Positions 25,652-36,307 of a stretch of 64,000 nucleotides of DNA are shown in pieces; position 1 is the first letter of the stretch, and each line of letters begins with the position of its first letter. This stretch comes from Sycobia sp. Sy_11 (lineage: Eukaryota > Arthropoda > Insecta > Hymenoptera > Epichrysomallidae). The DNA lies in the NCBI GenBank assembly GCA_018907035.1, contig JACCIC010000002.1:1617001-1681000 (forward strand), given 5' to 3'. Position numbers and translations under genes: made by a program. The notes under the pieces were generated by a model that ran no database searches, was not told where the DNA came from, and saw only the letters and a program-made list of their open reading frames with translations.

Positions 25652-27746
25652 ATATATATATTTTTCTGTAACATGTCGTTCATTATAGCGTTCGCAATGA
25701 CATAACTACCCGGGAAAAGGGCGAAAAATTCGGACAAAGTTGAGAAGTTAACGTCGTACTATATATACCGATATAGTGGGCCGACGCGTCCGCGGCGCGC
25801 GTACTATGAATATGCACGAGGTAATGAATAACTTATGAAAGTTTCGGTTTGCCTGATATGCATCTGCCAACTCACGCACGTATTATATACACGTATATCT
25901 ATACATATATCTATATATTTCGATTTTTGTAACAAATCCAAATACACGCGTTACGTAATAAGCGCGCCGAGGGTATTAAGCATGCGCAGTGCGGTGGGTC
26001 GCGCGTGGCAAACGAGCCGCTCCGCTGAGAGGCGCATTTATCGCCCGTTTAGATTAAACGTGCATTATATGCATGTGCCATACAGGGCATCGTTATCACG
26101 ATCGTAATCCAAAGGAAATACCTATTATGGTTAAACATAAAAACTATAGTTTTTAGTCGATTATGCGCTATAGGGAAAAATATTCCAAAATGAACATTTT
26201 CTTTCCTCTTTTATTTCCGAGCGCATTCCTCTGGCAAAATAGCCGCATTATTTATATATGACAGAAAGCTGGTAAATCTTTCGTTTCGCACATAAAGCCC
26301 TTCCGTACCCGATAAGAAATATGCTATTTTTATCTTAATCCTTACATAAATTGGTTTATTATTAATTTAATTAATTAATTCATATGTACCATTAAAGTTT
26401 TAAATCATAATAAAATTTTAAACCATACTGCTCTCGAACTATCGTTGAAAAATTCTTTAATTTTATTTATAGTAAAACTACTCTTTAAACGTGCAATTAA
26501 AATTAATTTCTATCTCTTTAACTAAAAGTGTATTATACACGCGAATATTTTTTTTATTAGTAAAAAGAGCTAAAGACATAGTATACAAATATAATCAGAA
26601 TTAAATAAGTAGAAATATTTGTGTCGGGGCCAAAAAGGTAATAAAAATCCGAAAAATATATATTTAATTATATTTTTGTCACTTAAAACGTATAAACTTA
26701 TACATATTTCAAGAGTCGTCGATTTTTTATGAAGAGAGGCACAAAAATTTATCAGGAGGTAAAATAGTATTAAAGTCAACATCTATCTTGGAGTGCGGGA
26801 AAATTCGCAAAGAATCGAAAATTTTATGAAACTTAAACGACGATTACATGCAGTTTTTGATCCACTTCGCATTTAAAGATACCCCTGAAACTAGTATCTG
26901 CGTGGCTATATTATACTTTATTCATTTGTGCATTTTATGCTTTTACATCAAATTAGCATTTGTATAGATTCACTAACTTAAAAAATAAGTAAAGCAAACC
27001 GGTTTGTTCTACGTTTAAATTAAATGTCAAAAAAATCTGTAAATTTGAGCATAATATCAACAAAATCATATAATATCAATCAAATGTTAAATTTTACTAA
27101 ATCGCGCAGCAAGTGAAGAAAACGAAGAAAATCAATTTGTCTTTATTTTTTATTGAAGCACTGTTAAACTTTTAAAAATTATATTGTTTTGTAAAAAATT
27201 ATATTATCGAATATATTATATAATTATAGTAACCGTTGTTCATTCACAGTTAATTTCATTGAACTTTGGTTATTTGTCATTATCTTCGTGGTTATTAATA
27301 GGTTAATAATAGCTATATTACATTATATTCAACATATTATATTATATTATACTAAATATTAAAATTTTTTTAAAAATGTATTAAATAAATACTAAAAAAA
27401 GAGCATAAAAATTTCAAAGCTTTTGTAAAGATAAATATATATTTGTATGTTGTTTCCAGCTTATTTAAAAACATCACATAGCCCCGTATTCGGGTTTATA
27501 TTCCGTTATTTCAACAGAATCTTAATAATTTATATAACATAAATTACTTTAAAAATTTTCACATTTTTTCTGCATATCTTTTTATTTAAAATATCTCCGA
27601 AATGTTATTTATATATCAATTTTTTAATATCAATGCCTAATACAATAGAAAATCAATAACTTTCCTCTTGCACTTTCAAGAAACTTAGATAATAGATATA
27701 AAGAAAATATTGAATATTTAATTTTAAGTGCTGCTTTTTATATAGA

Positions 27747-27798
<52 letters not shown>

Positions 27799-30700
27799 GC
27801 GCAGCGAAAAACAACTTGCATATAATGAAAACCTTTCAAAACAAAAATCAGAGTATCAGACGCTCGAAATAACACAGGAATCTCTGATATAGAAGTGACC
27901 AGCCGACCAACGCATGCATAATTCATGTACGAATATACATAAAATCTACAATCACGTAATGACAATGAATAATTACACAATGACATTTTCAAGACATTTT
28001 TCCCAGGACTAATCAGTCGCTCGCGCTTAATTCATGAATGAGCGAATACATACACTAGCATAATGTAAAAAATGTCATTGAGAAAAATTTTAAAAAGGAA
28101 AAATATTTATAGATATAGAAGTTATAGGTTTTTTTTTGCTCGACCGAAACTTCAATGTCAATTTTCCCGTAAACTAACGTTGCTCTTGAAGGGCGAAAAG
28201 GATCAAAGATTTTGCTTAATCGATAGATCCAACTTTGCGCTCTCGCTGCTAACTTTTTCGACCGAACCCAGGGGAGCATGGAAAAGTCACACTTCGTGCT
28301 CTGTGTGTGGTAAATTTTTTCAGTCTCGCTTGGATTTACAGATGATTCAATTTTTCCCGAACAACTTGGCATCCAGTTCTTTCTCTGCCTTTAGCTACTT
28401 TCCTATACGATTTTAGCGAAACTTTGGAAAATTTCTGTCTCCTTTATTAATGCAATATTACTAAAAACTTATAATAGAAAATTTATATTTCTTGCGAATC
28501 TTCGCTTAAAACGAGAGAGAAAAAATATTGATAAACGATTCCTGATTGAAGGGAAGAAATTTTTTACTATTTAAATAAAATTGAAAAGAGAACTAAACAT
28601 TCTCAAAGACTTTTATGGCGTGATTTTGAATGTCACTAAAAGATATTAGAAAAGAATTTATAAACATGCTTTTCAAAATATATCATAAAGAATTAAACTA
28701 AAAAATAACATTGTTAAAAAACACAAGTTAAAATGATATGAAACATATATCAATGAACTAAAAATAATAGTATAGGCCCTTCAGCATAGTCGCATATCGT
28801 TAAAAAATTACTAGTTTATTATATTAAAGCAGATTTTAAACAGTAATATAGTTTTTTTATTAATAAAAAACTAGAGCATATTGTATTTAATATTTAGAAA
28901 ACATAACTTCAAAGTGCAATAGAGATTTAAACAAAAAGAAAAATAATATAGAATTATGTATACACGCTACAGCTCATTGATTCGAATGAGGGGAAAAAAG
29001 AAACCTTAAATCAATGAACTGCATTGAATTAAGGCTTCTTTAGAAAATAATTATACAGTTATTATAAATATGCAGTCAAAATTAGATTATCTTTAATCTA
29101 TTATATTCACTAAATTAAATATATTATTTAAAAGAAATTTATATATGTGTTTATACATTATTCTTAAATTTTTTGGTAGATTTCAAGTTTTTGTACAACA
29201 TAGTGAAAAATTAAAGAAATATTTATCAATTTATAATCTTATATATTGTGATATTAGTGAAAAGGTATCATATAATATAATCATACAGGAAATCATGCAT
29301 TGAAAATAATGAAGTGGGTCAAGTATTCGAATACATATAAAATCAAAAGAAATTAAAAATGCCATTTCATATAGTATTTAATTTTTAAAAAAAATGTAAA
29401 GAAGCTCCATTTGAACAAGAAATGTAAAGAAATAAATTTTATATCAGATTTGACGCATATCATCTAGAGGGAAATGATGGGTTTCACGGTCAATGTAAAC
29501 ATCCCTTGTTAGAATGAGAATATCAGATGGAAATGTATATTGTAGATCTTTAAAAAAGTTCGATAATGCTTTTCAAATAAATATCCAAGATAGGCAAAAA
29601 TTTGAAAATTCTTAAATAGTACTTTAATACGATTTTTTAATAATTTCCATTGGATAATTTCTCTCAAAGATTTAAAACTTATTTGTGTATTTTCTTTTTA
29701 TTGCTAGGATCTGTGTTTAACGTTCTACATTTTAAAGGTCCGTAACGTTGTATTACAATTAATGATCAACGAGTCCGTATTAGCTTCGAGTCTGCCACGG
29801 GTAAAAGGCATTCTCTTTCTTGATTATTTTCACAAAGATGCGTACAAGACATGGTATAATAAACTAAATGTTTCAAGAGAAGCCATTGTAACTTTTAACA
29901 GATACCGATCTGGCTATTGTAATTTCGATGCTTCTCGAGCCCAAATTGGCATCAGCATAAGCACATATTGTCATTGTGGTAATTACGTACAAGACCTAAA
30001 TCACATATTGTGACCATGCCAAATGTATGAAAAAAAAACGCATAAATTTTACTTCCGTTACCGCTAAACAGGACGATAATATTCTGTAAAGCTGCCAAAA
30101 ACAATATGTGAAATAGTATGAAGATATCTAAAACGATGTAACTTACAATTCTAACATTCTTAACAACATTATGTTATCCTAAAACTATAGTTACATACTT
30201 CGTACGCTAAATCTTGTAAAGATTTTATGTACCTATTGCAAATAATCTAATAAAGATTACAATGCTTAATAATAATAAAAAAAGCTTCGAGCCATCTGCA
30301 ACATCTGGAAATGTGTTGAAGATAATTAAAAATATCCGTATCCGTAAAAACATATACCTTGGTACGTACATCCATGTAAAAATATCTCTATATAAAACAA
30401 ATTTGGACATAAAAAGTTGAAAACAATTTCGAAAGCACAACCTCAAAATGATTTTTCAGCTCTCGTGCTACAAAGTACAAACCGAAGTTGCGTGTAGGTT
30501 GATTTTTACCTCGTGAGATTTGCCCCCCCATCGCATCGTTCGAGACTAAACCGTTCCACAAAGCATATATTAATAATTCTACGCTCGTGTGGAAATGTAC
30601 TATTATTATCGTATTTACATAAATACGGTATTATTTTTGAATAGGAAATACTACTTGTATAACTTAATTGCTTCATTTACTTTCAGAATTATAGATCAGC

Positions 30701-33700
30701 ACAAAGTGAACGCCTTATTCTCGGTTCCCACCGCATTTAGAGTGTTGAGAAGAGCCGATCCGGAAGCTGTACTAGGTAGAAAGTATTCGACAAAATCGTG
30801 AGTCAAATCCATTATTTACCAGGGTGAAAATTATATATACATTACCTATTTTATCCCATTATGCCTTGCATGCATCGAATTCTTAAACTATTAACTTAAT
30901 TAGTTTCAAATTAAAACATTCAGAGATAATTTATAATTTATATTAATATTCATTTTCATTATTGATATATTTTATCCTGAGTATTTTAGAAATTAGACCC
31001 AATAAGTGTTGCATATTCACATTTAATGAGGCAATACCTACACACTCAACAATAAATTTCTTTTGATCAATAGCTTGATAACATTTATTGATATTACTAT
31101 TTATATATATTAACAATAATCCGTTCTCAGCTATTTTACCTTATAATATTAAAATAATTATTAAAAATTATATTTATGTATTTAAAATGTAACTAAATAC
31201 GTTGAATGAACGATAATGAATAATTCTTAATAGTAAATAGAAGGTAGTTATAAGTTTGAATCCATAAATGCCCAAATTGTAAAAAATTATACGCTGACCT
31301 GAGTCAATTAATTTACAGATCAATAAATTCAACTTCAGACTAACTATATAAATTTTTTGCTGGTTCACTCTTCAGGGTTATAAAATTTTATAATGTCTAT
31401 TTATATTTATATTTACCAAATGTTAATTTATCAAGTACATTTCTTACATGAATCATTTTTAAATACAATATCAGTATTATGCGGACAAAATTACTTTATT
31501 TTACTGAAAATGATATAAAAAATATATTATTAGATATATTACTTTTCATGTATGTACGTAGATTAGTCACAAATACGTACCTGCATTATCTAAATTGTTT
31601 TTATAATATTTTGTACCAATGTTTGCAAATTTGTATACTTTCAGGTTTTTTAAGCTCCTCAAAATTTGACAAATGCTCAAAATTGAGCAATAATAAACGA
31701 AAATAATTATAAATAAACATTATATATGGTGCGCAACTAAGTTCGCGCTGCTTTCTATGAAAATACAACTGTATTCTGACAAATTTTTACAAATGAATCA
31801 TTCAAGTTACGGTCCATCGCTAGTGACAACTTTTGGATTCGAATCTGAGGTTAGAGGGGTTCGGCTTTTGACGTTATCCACAAATCAAGCCATTTTTTGG
31901 TGTCTTCGAGAACTGCTGATCAGCCAGACAATGTACTATCTCGCGGAGAACATGATCGGTAGAATATAACTTTTCATTTGATCGTTTGCAAATAAGGTTT
32001 AAGGGATTTGACAACGTGAGGCCGCATCTTGTCCTGAAGAAGAATTACTTTTTCATGCCTTTGTTCGTGTGTAACCATTTTTTTTTTCCTCGAATTGAAT
32101 TCGACACCAGGCTCGCCAGTATGGGCTTCGTTCGTTTAAAGCAGCTAATAATAAATAACACTAAATGGTGCGATTCCAATGATGTAGATGTAGGACCGAC
32201 CAGTCCCCGAGATTTTTTTTTCTTTCGGTTCCTGTAACGAATCCACATCTCATCATCCATTATGCAATGAAGAAAACCCTTCCTTTTTGCCACTGGAGCA
32301 CTAGTTCACGGACGCTTAAGCAACTCTAAATATCTCTTGATTTCATATCAGAAAGAACCCAACTTCCTATTACTTTCGAATCATTCTCAAAGCATGCGAT
32401 TGCTTGGAAATAGCTTGACGGCTAACTTGTATGTGTGAGGCAAATCTTGCATTTGGCACAAATCTTCATCGAGCAATGCTTCCAATTCGGCGTCTTTGAA
32501 AGTTTTTTCGTCTTCTTCAATAATGTCGAAATCACCGTCTTTCAAGCGACCGAATCAATCAGGACAAGTTTTTTCGCTTAGGACAGCATCTCTGTAAACT
32601 TTGTGGAGTTCTCGATAAGCTTTAGCCGTTGTTTTCTTCGAATTAAAGAAGAAAATCAACAGTCTACACAAAAGACGTGTATTTAGCATAAAATCAGACA
32701 TTTTCAGACAACTATAAATATTTAATAAACAAACAGAATGACTAATGTGTCGAAGCAGTTGGTTTACTATATGTCTAAGCTTGGTTCACGACCTTTTACA
32801 AAAAATCAAAATTAATCATTTTAACTGATGAAGACAGCTATTGAGAATGAAACTACGAGTAATTAGTTGTGCTCCTAATATAAAGGTAAAATTGTGAAAG
32901 CAATTTCAAAAAATCTTTAAAAAGGTTTTTATATTTTAGACATAATAAAGTAAAAAATTAATTTTGTTACAATTATTCATAAACATTGCTACATTACCCA
33001 AACGCAGCATGAGCATTCTTTAGTCTTTCGCACATTTAAAAAAAAAAATAAAAGTATTACAAAAAGATATTAAAATTCAAATATATTGTTCAAATATAAT
33101 TCTAAATATGATTGGAATATCAGTTTGAAATGAATGACAACGGCAAAATTATTCGTTTTTTAAGTAAGGTAACAATAGTGTTAACTAATGTAGTCAAAAT
33201 CATCGCTGGTGTGGAAATTGATTGTTTTACTGTGATACCTGTTACATTCGAGTGGAGCGAAGAAAATAATTAATTTGCACACTACTGGCGTTGATCGATA
33301 TTTTACGTTAAAACTTTCGAAAAATCGTATGTAAAATTAATAATCATTTTTACCGAATGCTTGAATCAGAATTGGAATTATATATTAATCAATTATTTAA
33401 CGATAAAAAGCAAATAATAACTAATGTTAAAAAAAAAAATAAGCCCGAAATTTGACAAACATCTTGAATCAAAAGAAAAGGAGAATGTTTCTATAACGCA
33501 AACAATCGAACGATCTATAAAATCACCTACATAAAGGCCGATAAAATATTTGGATTCTAAGAAAATACATTTTACAAAAAACAGCGTATACTTCTTATCA
33601 AAAACTAACTCAATATATAATCCGTAGCTTAAAAGCGATCTTCGTTGCCGGTGAGCACTGCGATTACGAGGCGAAGACCTGGGCTGAGAAGTTCTTCAAT

Positions 33701-36009
33701 GTGCCGATCCTGAACCACTGGTGGCAGTCGGAGACCGGTCACCCGGTAACCGCCACCTGCCTTGGACTCGGCCACACCACCAGCCCGCCCAAATACAGCA
33801 CTGGCATGCCCATCCCCGGATACGTTGGTGAGTCCTATGGTTATATTATTTATATTGGCAGAGGCGCCATTTCAACATTCTTCTGGGTCTGATATTTTTG
33901 CAAGACTCCTAATTTTAATTGTCTCCGAAATGTAATGTCCTTATTAATCATATTTAAAATGTTAAACAGTACGACGCTTTCATCCAATTCAATTGTTTTT
34001 CCAAATAATTAGCTGTCGTAAAATTCTCCAGTTATAATTGTTTATAATTTTATAATTAAAAATTGTACTTATGTTGACTGTTTTTAATTAAATTAATAAA
34101 TATTTTTAACGGTCTTGCTTATTTATTTTTATTAGTCTTACTTATTTTTATCAGTTTAGCTCCTAAGGATGAACCGTATAATGGTTCGAAACGTTGGACA
34201 CCAAGGGAGAAAATAATGTGGTGGGGGCAGTCAGATTGTCCTTCACTAACATAGAATATAGTACAGTATTTTTATTATTTGTATTTTATTTTATTTTATT
34301 ATTATTTTATGCTATTACTTTTCATTTGTAGTCTAATTTATTTTTAGGGATAAGTTTTATTTCAGATTCTTCGGGGATGATAATAAACAAGGACAGTCTG
34401 ACTGTCATTATTTTAGTGAATATATTATATTATAAATACTGCAAGACCCATAAAAATATTTATTCATTTTTATAACTTTGTATTACAAGTCAATTTTTTT
34501 ATCGAGTTTTGGTTTTAAGTATTTTATCATCGTTAAAAGATTTCATTATTCATATCGTTAATAGTCGAGGTGCTGAGGAAGGACGGCAGCAAGGCATCGG
34601 CTCACGAGCTTGGCAGGATCGTTGTGAGGCTACCGTTGCCCCCAGGTTTCATGTCCACCTTATACCGCGCACCTGATAGATTCAAAGACATCTACTTTTC
34701 AAAATATCCTGTAAGGCCTACTTAAATTACCAAAATTCACAATTCTACTCTACTCTTTTTTGTCTTTTAAAATAATTCATGAAGTCTATATATTTTAAAA
34801 TTACAATTGTATTGCGCATTAACATGAACGTAAAATATTTTTTAAAAAACCATGTTCTTTATATGTAATTTTTTAATATATTGCAAATTTTTGTAAATAG
34901 CTTTTTCTTAAAATAAGTTTAAACATTCAAATTTCAAATAAAAAACTTTACAATGTATATCAAAAGATATTGGAAAATAGTACTGATAAATTTTATAAAT
35001 TTGTTAAAACTTTGTAATATATATTCTCACAGGAAAACTTTCAATTATTTATACTCGTTGTTAATTTCTTTTTTAATGTTTTTTCAAAATGAATTGTAAA
35101 AAAATACATTTGATTTGCTGATAATATTTAATAAAAGCTTCGCGTAATAAGAGTTATGAACTAAAACAATTTTGAACAAAATCTTGAATATAATATCTAA
35201 TATCTAATATCTCAATTTTAGATCATGTTATTGTATTTTCTTGTAAAGCAAAATTAATAAAAAAAAAGTCAAATTTTGAAGACTGTTGTATTAACATCGA
35301 ATAAAAAATAATTTAGGGCTACTACGATACGATGGACGCCGGCTACATAGACGAATTCGGCTATGTATTCGTCACAGCACGCGATGATGATGTCATAAAT
35401 GTCGCGGGCCATCGTCTGTCCACCTTCGCTCTGGAGAACGTTATTCTCAGTCATCCGGACATTATCGACGCCGCGGTCGTCGGTGTACCTGAAGCTACTA
35501 AAGGAGAGGTCCCGCTCTGTCTTTTCGTCGCCAAGGGCGGTGAGCTAAGTGTTACAGTATAAAAAAGCTTTTGATTTTTAATAAATAATTTTTTTTTAAT
35601 TATTAATAAAAATCGCTTTTTCATCATCAAATTATTTAGTTAACTATATGATTAACCTTCTATTTTATAGGTACAGAGAACAGGGAGGCTATAATTATTA
35701 AAGAACTGATAGCTCGAGTTAGGGAGCTCATAGGACCGATTGCCGCATTCAAACTTGCCGCGGCAGTCAAAGCATTACCGAGAACACGCTCTGGCAAAAC
35801 CTGTCGAAAATCCATTGCCGACCTCGCACGTTCAAAAGTTGTTAAGGTAAAAATTGGATTTCTTCTGTAAAATTAATGGTTCATCGTAATAATTTTTATC
35901 ATTCTGATTTTAGATTACCAGCACGATTGACGATGCAACTGTTTATAAAGATGTTAAAAGAGTCTTACAAAAGTTAGGCTATGCTACAACAGCGCCTGAT
36001 CCAGAATAA
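10818..36009 (+). CDS. ACSS3: Acyl-CoA synthetase short-chain family member 3-like
   Basis: Exons: 10818-10899, 15262-15427, 16678-16967, 20190-20286, 21397-21605, 23814-24042, 30687-30797, 33628-33827, 34565-34710, 35317-35539, 35671-35846, 35914-36009. All junctions are GT-AG and in phase, giving 674 aa, close to vertebrate ACSS3. The enzyme activates propionate or acetate with ATP and CoA through an acyl-adenylate, usually in the mitochondrial matrix. Visible motifs: the nucleotide loop TSGTTDKPKG (residues 277-286), WWAASDLGW, HWWQSETG (425-432), YYDTMDAG (512-519), DDVINVAGHR, and catalytic Lys627 in TRSGK. The usual glycine of the loop is Asp282, whose codon spans an intron. Exon 1 is inferred: its ATG follows an in-frame TGA at 10797-10799 and its phase fits exon 2, but the N-terminus is not an obvious transit peptide. 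Introns hold transposon remnants. Exons 2-12 are secure; exon 1 is less so. Confidence 0.9.
14195..14888 (+). repeat. Pair of diverged direct repeats
   Basis: About 100 bases at 14195-14300 (around CAAAATAAAAAAAGCGTTTC, ending TTTACCTATAA) align with 14793-14888 (CAAAATAAAAAAAAACATTC, ending TTGACCTATAA). The alignment is by eye and imperfect. Confidence 0.4.
15153..15190 (+). repeat. (TG)n-rich tract before ACSS3 exon 2
   Basis: An interrupted GTGTGC/GTGTGT run about 70 bases upstream of the acceptor at 15261. Confidence 0.8.
15989..16025. repeat. (AT)n microsatellite
   Basis: About 18 uninterrupted AT units in ACSS3 intron 2. Confidence 0.95.
16575..16609. repeat. (AAAC)n microsatellite
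   Basis: About eight AAAC units roughly 70 bases upstream of ACSS3 exon 3. Confidence 0.9.
18034..18106 (-). repeat. Interspersed repeat, copy B
   Basis: ACTGTAAGACCGATAAAAAT through CAGTCGACATAAGTACAATT. It matches copy D (34057-34140) in inverted orientation over about 60 bases with few changes. Confidence 0.65.
19534..19612 (-). repeat. Interspersed repeat, copy C
   Basis: GGCTAAGACCGATGAAAGTA through CAGTCAACATAGGCATTTTT. The same family as copy B, more diverged, in the same orientation. Confidence 0.55.
20111..20157. repeat. (AT)n microsatellite
   Basis: About 23 AT units, 33 bases upstream of ACSS3 exon 4. Confidence 0.95.
22368..23705 (-). mobile_element. mariner transposon (irritans-like), decayed
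   Basis: Full-length element of about 1.34 kb in ACSS3 intron 5. Terminal inverted repeats at 22368-22395 and 23678-23705 (CGAGGTCAGACAATTAAGCA and its complement) match at about 26 of 28 bases. A TA target dinucleotide abuts the left end at 22366-22367. On the right the first bases are TG followed by TA, probably a mutated target TA. A transposase remnant fills the inside on the minus strand. Size, termini and protein all fit the mariner family. Confidence 0.9.
22470..23514 (-). pseudogene. mariner transposase pseudogene
   Basis: Read from the ATG at 23514 (MEQRNLEHRC), the frame carries the helix-turn-helix half (IKRETVRKIL, then YAKMVPKNLSDEQKADRR) and the catalytic half (FFDIEEMVH, VLHHNNAPCH, YSPNMSSCDFFLF). 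At least one in-frame stop (about 23389) and two frame changes (around 23083-23162 and 22944-22947) break it. The first and third catalytic aspartates are visible; the second, normally HHDNAP in this family, reads HHNNAP. The tail beyond 22537 is out of frame. This copy cannot encode active transposase, though its ends look well kept. Confidence 0.88.
23708..23756. repeat. (TA)n microsatellite abutting mariner
   Basis: About 24 TA units start two bases beyond the right end of the mariner element and stop 57 bases before ACSS3 exon 6. Confidence 0.95.
25088..25334 (+). pseudogene. Possible insect odorant-receptor-like fragment
   Basis: After a good acceptor (ATACTTTCAG at 25078-25087) an 81-codon frame begins DMLSTIFILIEMFKAAIFMY and later has RSSILIAVILIIIIRVCYFT, two hydrophobic segments flanking a charged linker with spaced tyrosines. 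This spacing resembles the second to third membrane segments of hymenopteran odorant receptors. The resemblance is from memory of the family pattern only. No adjoining receptor exons were found, so a relic is more likely than a gene, and chance is also possible. Confidence 0.2.
25601..25648. repeat. (TA)n microsatellite
   Basis: 24 TA units in ACSS3 intron 6. Confidence 0.95.
25740..26110. promoter_or_regulatory. CpG-rich patch within ACSS3 intron 6
   Basis: An isolated GC- and CpG-rich patch (for example CGACGCGTCCGCGGCGCGCG at about 25782) in otherwise AT-rich intron, with a second cluster at about 25970-26040. It could be an internal promoter or an enhancer. No exon was identified. Confidence 0.3.
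27748..27792. repeat. (CA)n microsatellite
   Basis: 22 CA units followed by a short GCGCGC run. Confidence 0.95.
29730..30283 (+). mobile_element. Non-LTR retrotransposon (LINE) 3' fragment
   Basis: An open frame at 29762-30013 reads TWYNKLNVSREAIVTFNRYR, then SGYCNFDASRAQIGI and YCHCGNYVQDLNHIL. This is the C-terminal region of insect non-LTR elements: a helix rich in R, an RSG step, then a CxC-H type zinc-binding segment. After a stop where a tryptophan is expected, similar sequence continues with further stops to about 30200 and ends near an AATAATAATAAAAAAA tail (about 30268-30283). It is a 5'-truncated, dead copy. Confidence 0.7.
31727..32875 (-). mobile_element. mariner transposon (mauritiana-like), decayed
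   Basis: About 1.15 kb with imperfect terminal inverted repeats (GGTGCGCAACTAAGTTCGCG at the left; TTAGTTGTGCTCC at the right, read on the plus strand). TA dinucleotides flank both sides (31725-31726 and 32876-32877). Inside, the minus strand encodes recognisable pieces of a mauritiana-subfamily mariner transposase. It is more degraded than the copy at 22368. Confidence 0.8.
31790..32702 (-). pseudogene. mariner (mauritiana-like) transposase pseudogene
   Basis: From the ATG at about 32702 the minus strand reads MSDFMLNTRLLCR, then NSKKTTAKAYRELHKVYRDA, DAELEALLDED, FLHCIMDDEMWIRY (the family's DExW step), DKMRPHVVKSLKPYL (the second catalytic Asp is visible) and KKWLDLWITSKAEP. Pieces lie in different frames with several stops. 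The third catalytic aspartate region is not clear. Non-functional. Confidence 0.78.
34057..34140 (+). repeat. Interspersed repeat, copy D
   Basis: AATTGTACTTATGTTGACTG through TTTTTAACGGTCTTGC. The inverse of copy B. With copy E it forms an inverted pair framing 34141-34439 in ACSS3 intron 8. Confidence 0.65.
34162..34196 (+). other. Hammerhead-like hairpin (GAACC...GGTTC-GAAACG)
   Basis: CTAAGGATGAACC, a loop, then GGTTCGAAACGTTGG. A 5-bp GAACC/GGTTC stem sits directly before GAAACG and after a sequence close to the CTGANGA box of hammerhead ribozymes, here altered. It shares layout with the minus-strand hairpin at 6154-6190. Confidence 0.3.
34227..34412. repeat. Inner inverted repeat of the 34.1-34.5 kb element
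   Basis: GCAGTCAGATTGTCCTTCAC at 34227-34246 is complementary to AAGGACAGTCTGACTGTC at about 34389-34406 with two changes. It nests inside the D/E inverted pair, so the whole block is palindromic like a foldback element or MITE. Confidence 0.6.
34440..34502 (-). repeat. Interspersed repeat, copy E
   Basis: GCAAGACCCATAAAAATATT through TACAAGTCAATTTTT. It is the inverted partner of copy D and ends about 60 bases before ACSS3 exon 9. Confidence 0.55.
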
Positions 36010-36131
36010 AAAAAAAGAAAGACAATTTAGAAAAATTGCACTAATATACACGTATAGATTAAATTAATTTATCTAAAAACTATAAATTTTCGTAATCAAT
36101 TTATTGAGTTTTTTAAAGTGCAGGCACATAC

Positions 36132-36137
36132 TTTATT
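36132..36137 (-). terminator. Likely DIS3 poly(A) signal
   Basis: AATAAA on the minus strand, the first such hexamer downstream of the DIS3 stop (171 bases). Confidence 0.5.
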
Positions 36138-36160
36138 CAATAAGTTAATTACGATATAAT

Positions 36161-36166
36161 AATAAA
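36161..36166 (+). terminator. Likely ACSS3 poly(A) signal
   Basis: AATAAA about 150 bases after the ACSS3 stop. It lies beyond the DIS3 signal on the other strand, so the two transcripts would overlap at their 3' ends. Confidence 0.5.
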
Positions 36167-36307
36167 ATTGTGATGAAGGTAAAAAAAATTGATAAAAACA
36201 TTATTTACAAATACAATAATTAATAAAATAATAGCAAATAATACACATTAATCCATAAGAATCAGATGTACAATTGTGTTTCAGTAGCAAATATAAACCA
36301 AAATAAC

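Larger units (their letters stand above)
24043..30686 (+). other. ACSS3 intron 6
   Basis: The longest intron, 6.6 kb. Contents: a chemoreceptor-like open frame (25088-25334), microsatellites at 25601 and 27748, a CpG-rich patch at 25740-26110, and a LINE fragment at about 29730-30283. The rest is AT-rich with nothing recognised. Confidence 0.5.
30798..33627 (+). other. ACSS3 intron 7
   Basis: A 2.8 kb intron that holds the second mariner at 31727-32875. Otherwise it is AT-rich, with no supported exon. Confidence 0.5.

Noticed and set aside
28055..28416. Overlapping 105- and 114-codon frames on opposite strands, one with CSVCGKFF resembling a zinc finger start
   Set aside because: A single CxxC without the paired histidines and no adjoining exons; intronic.
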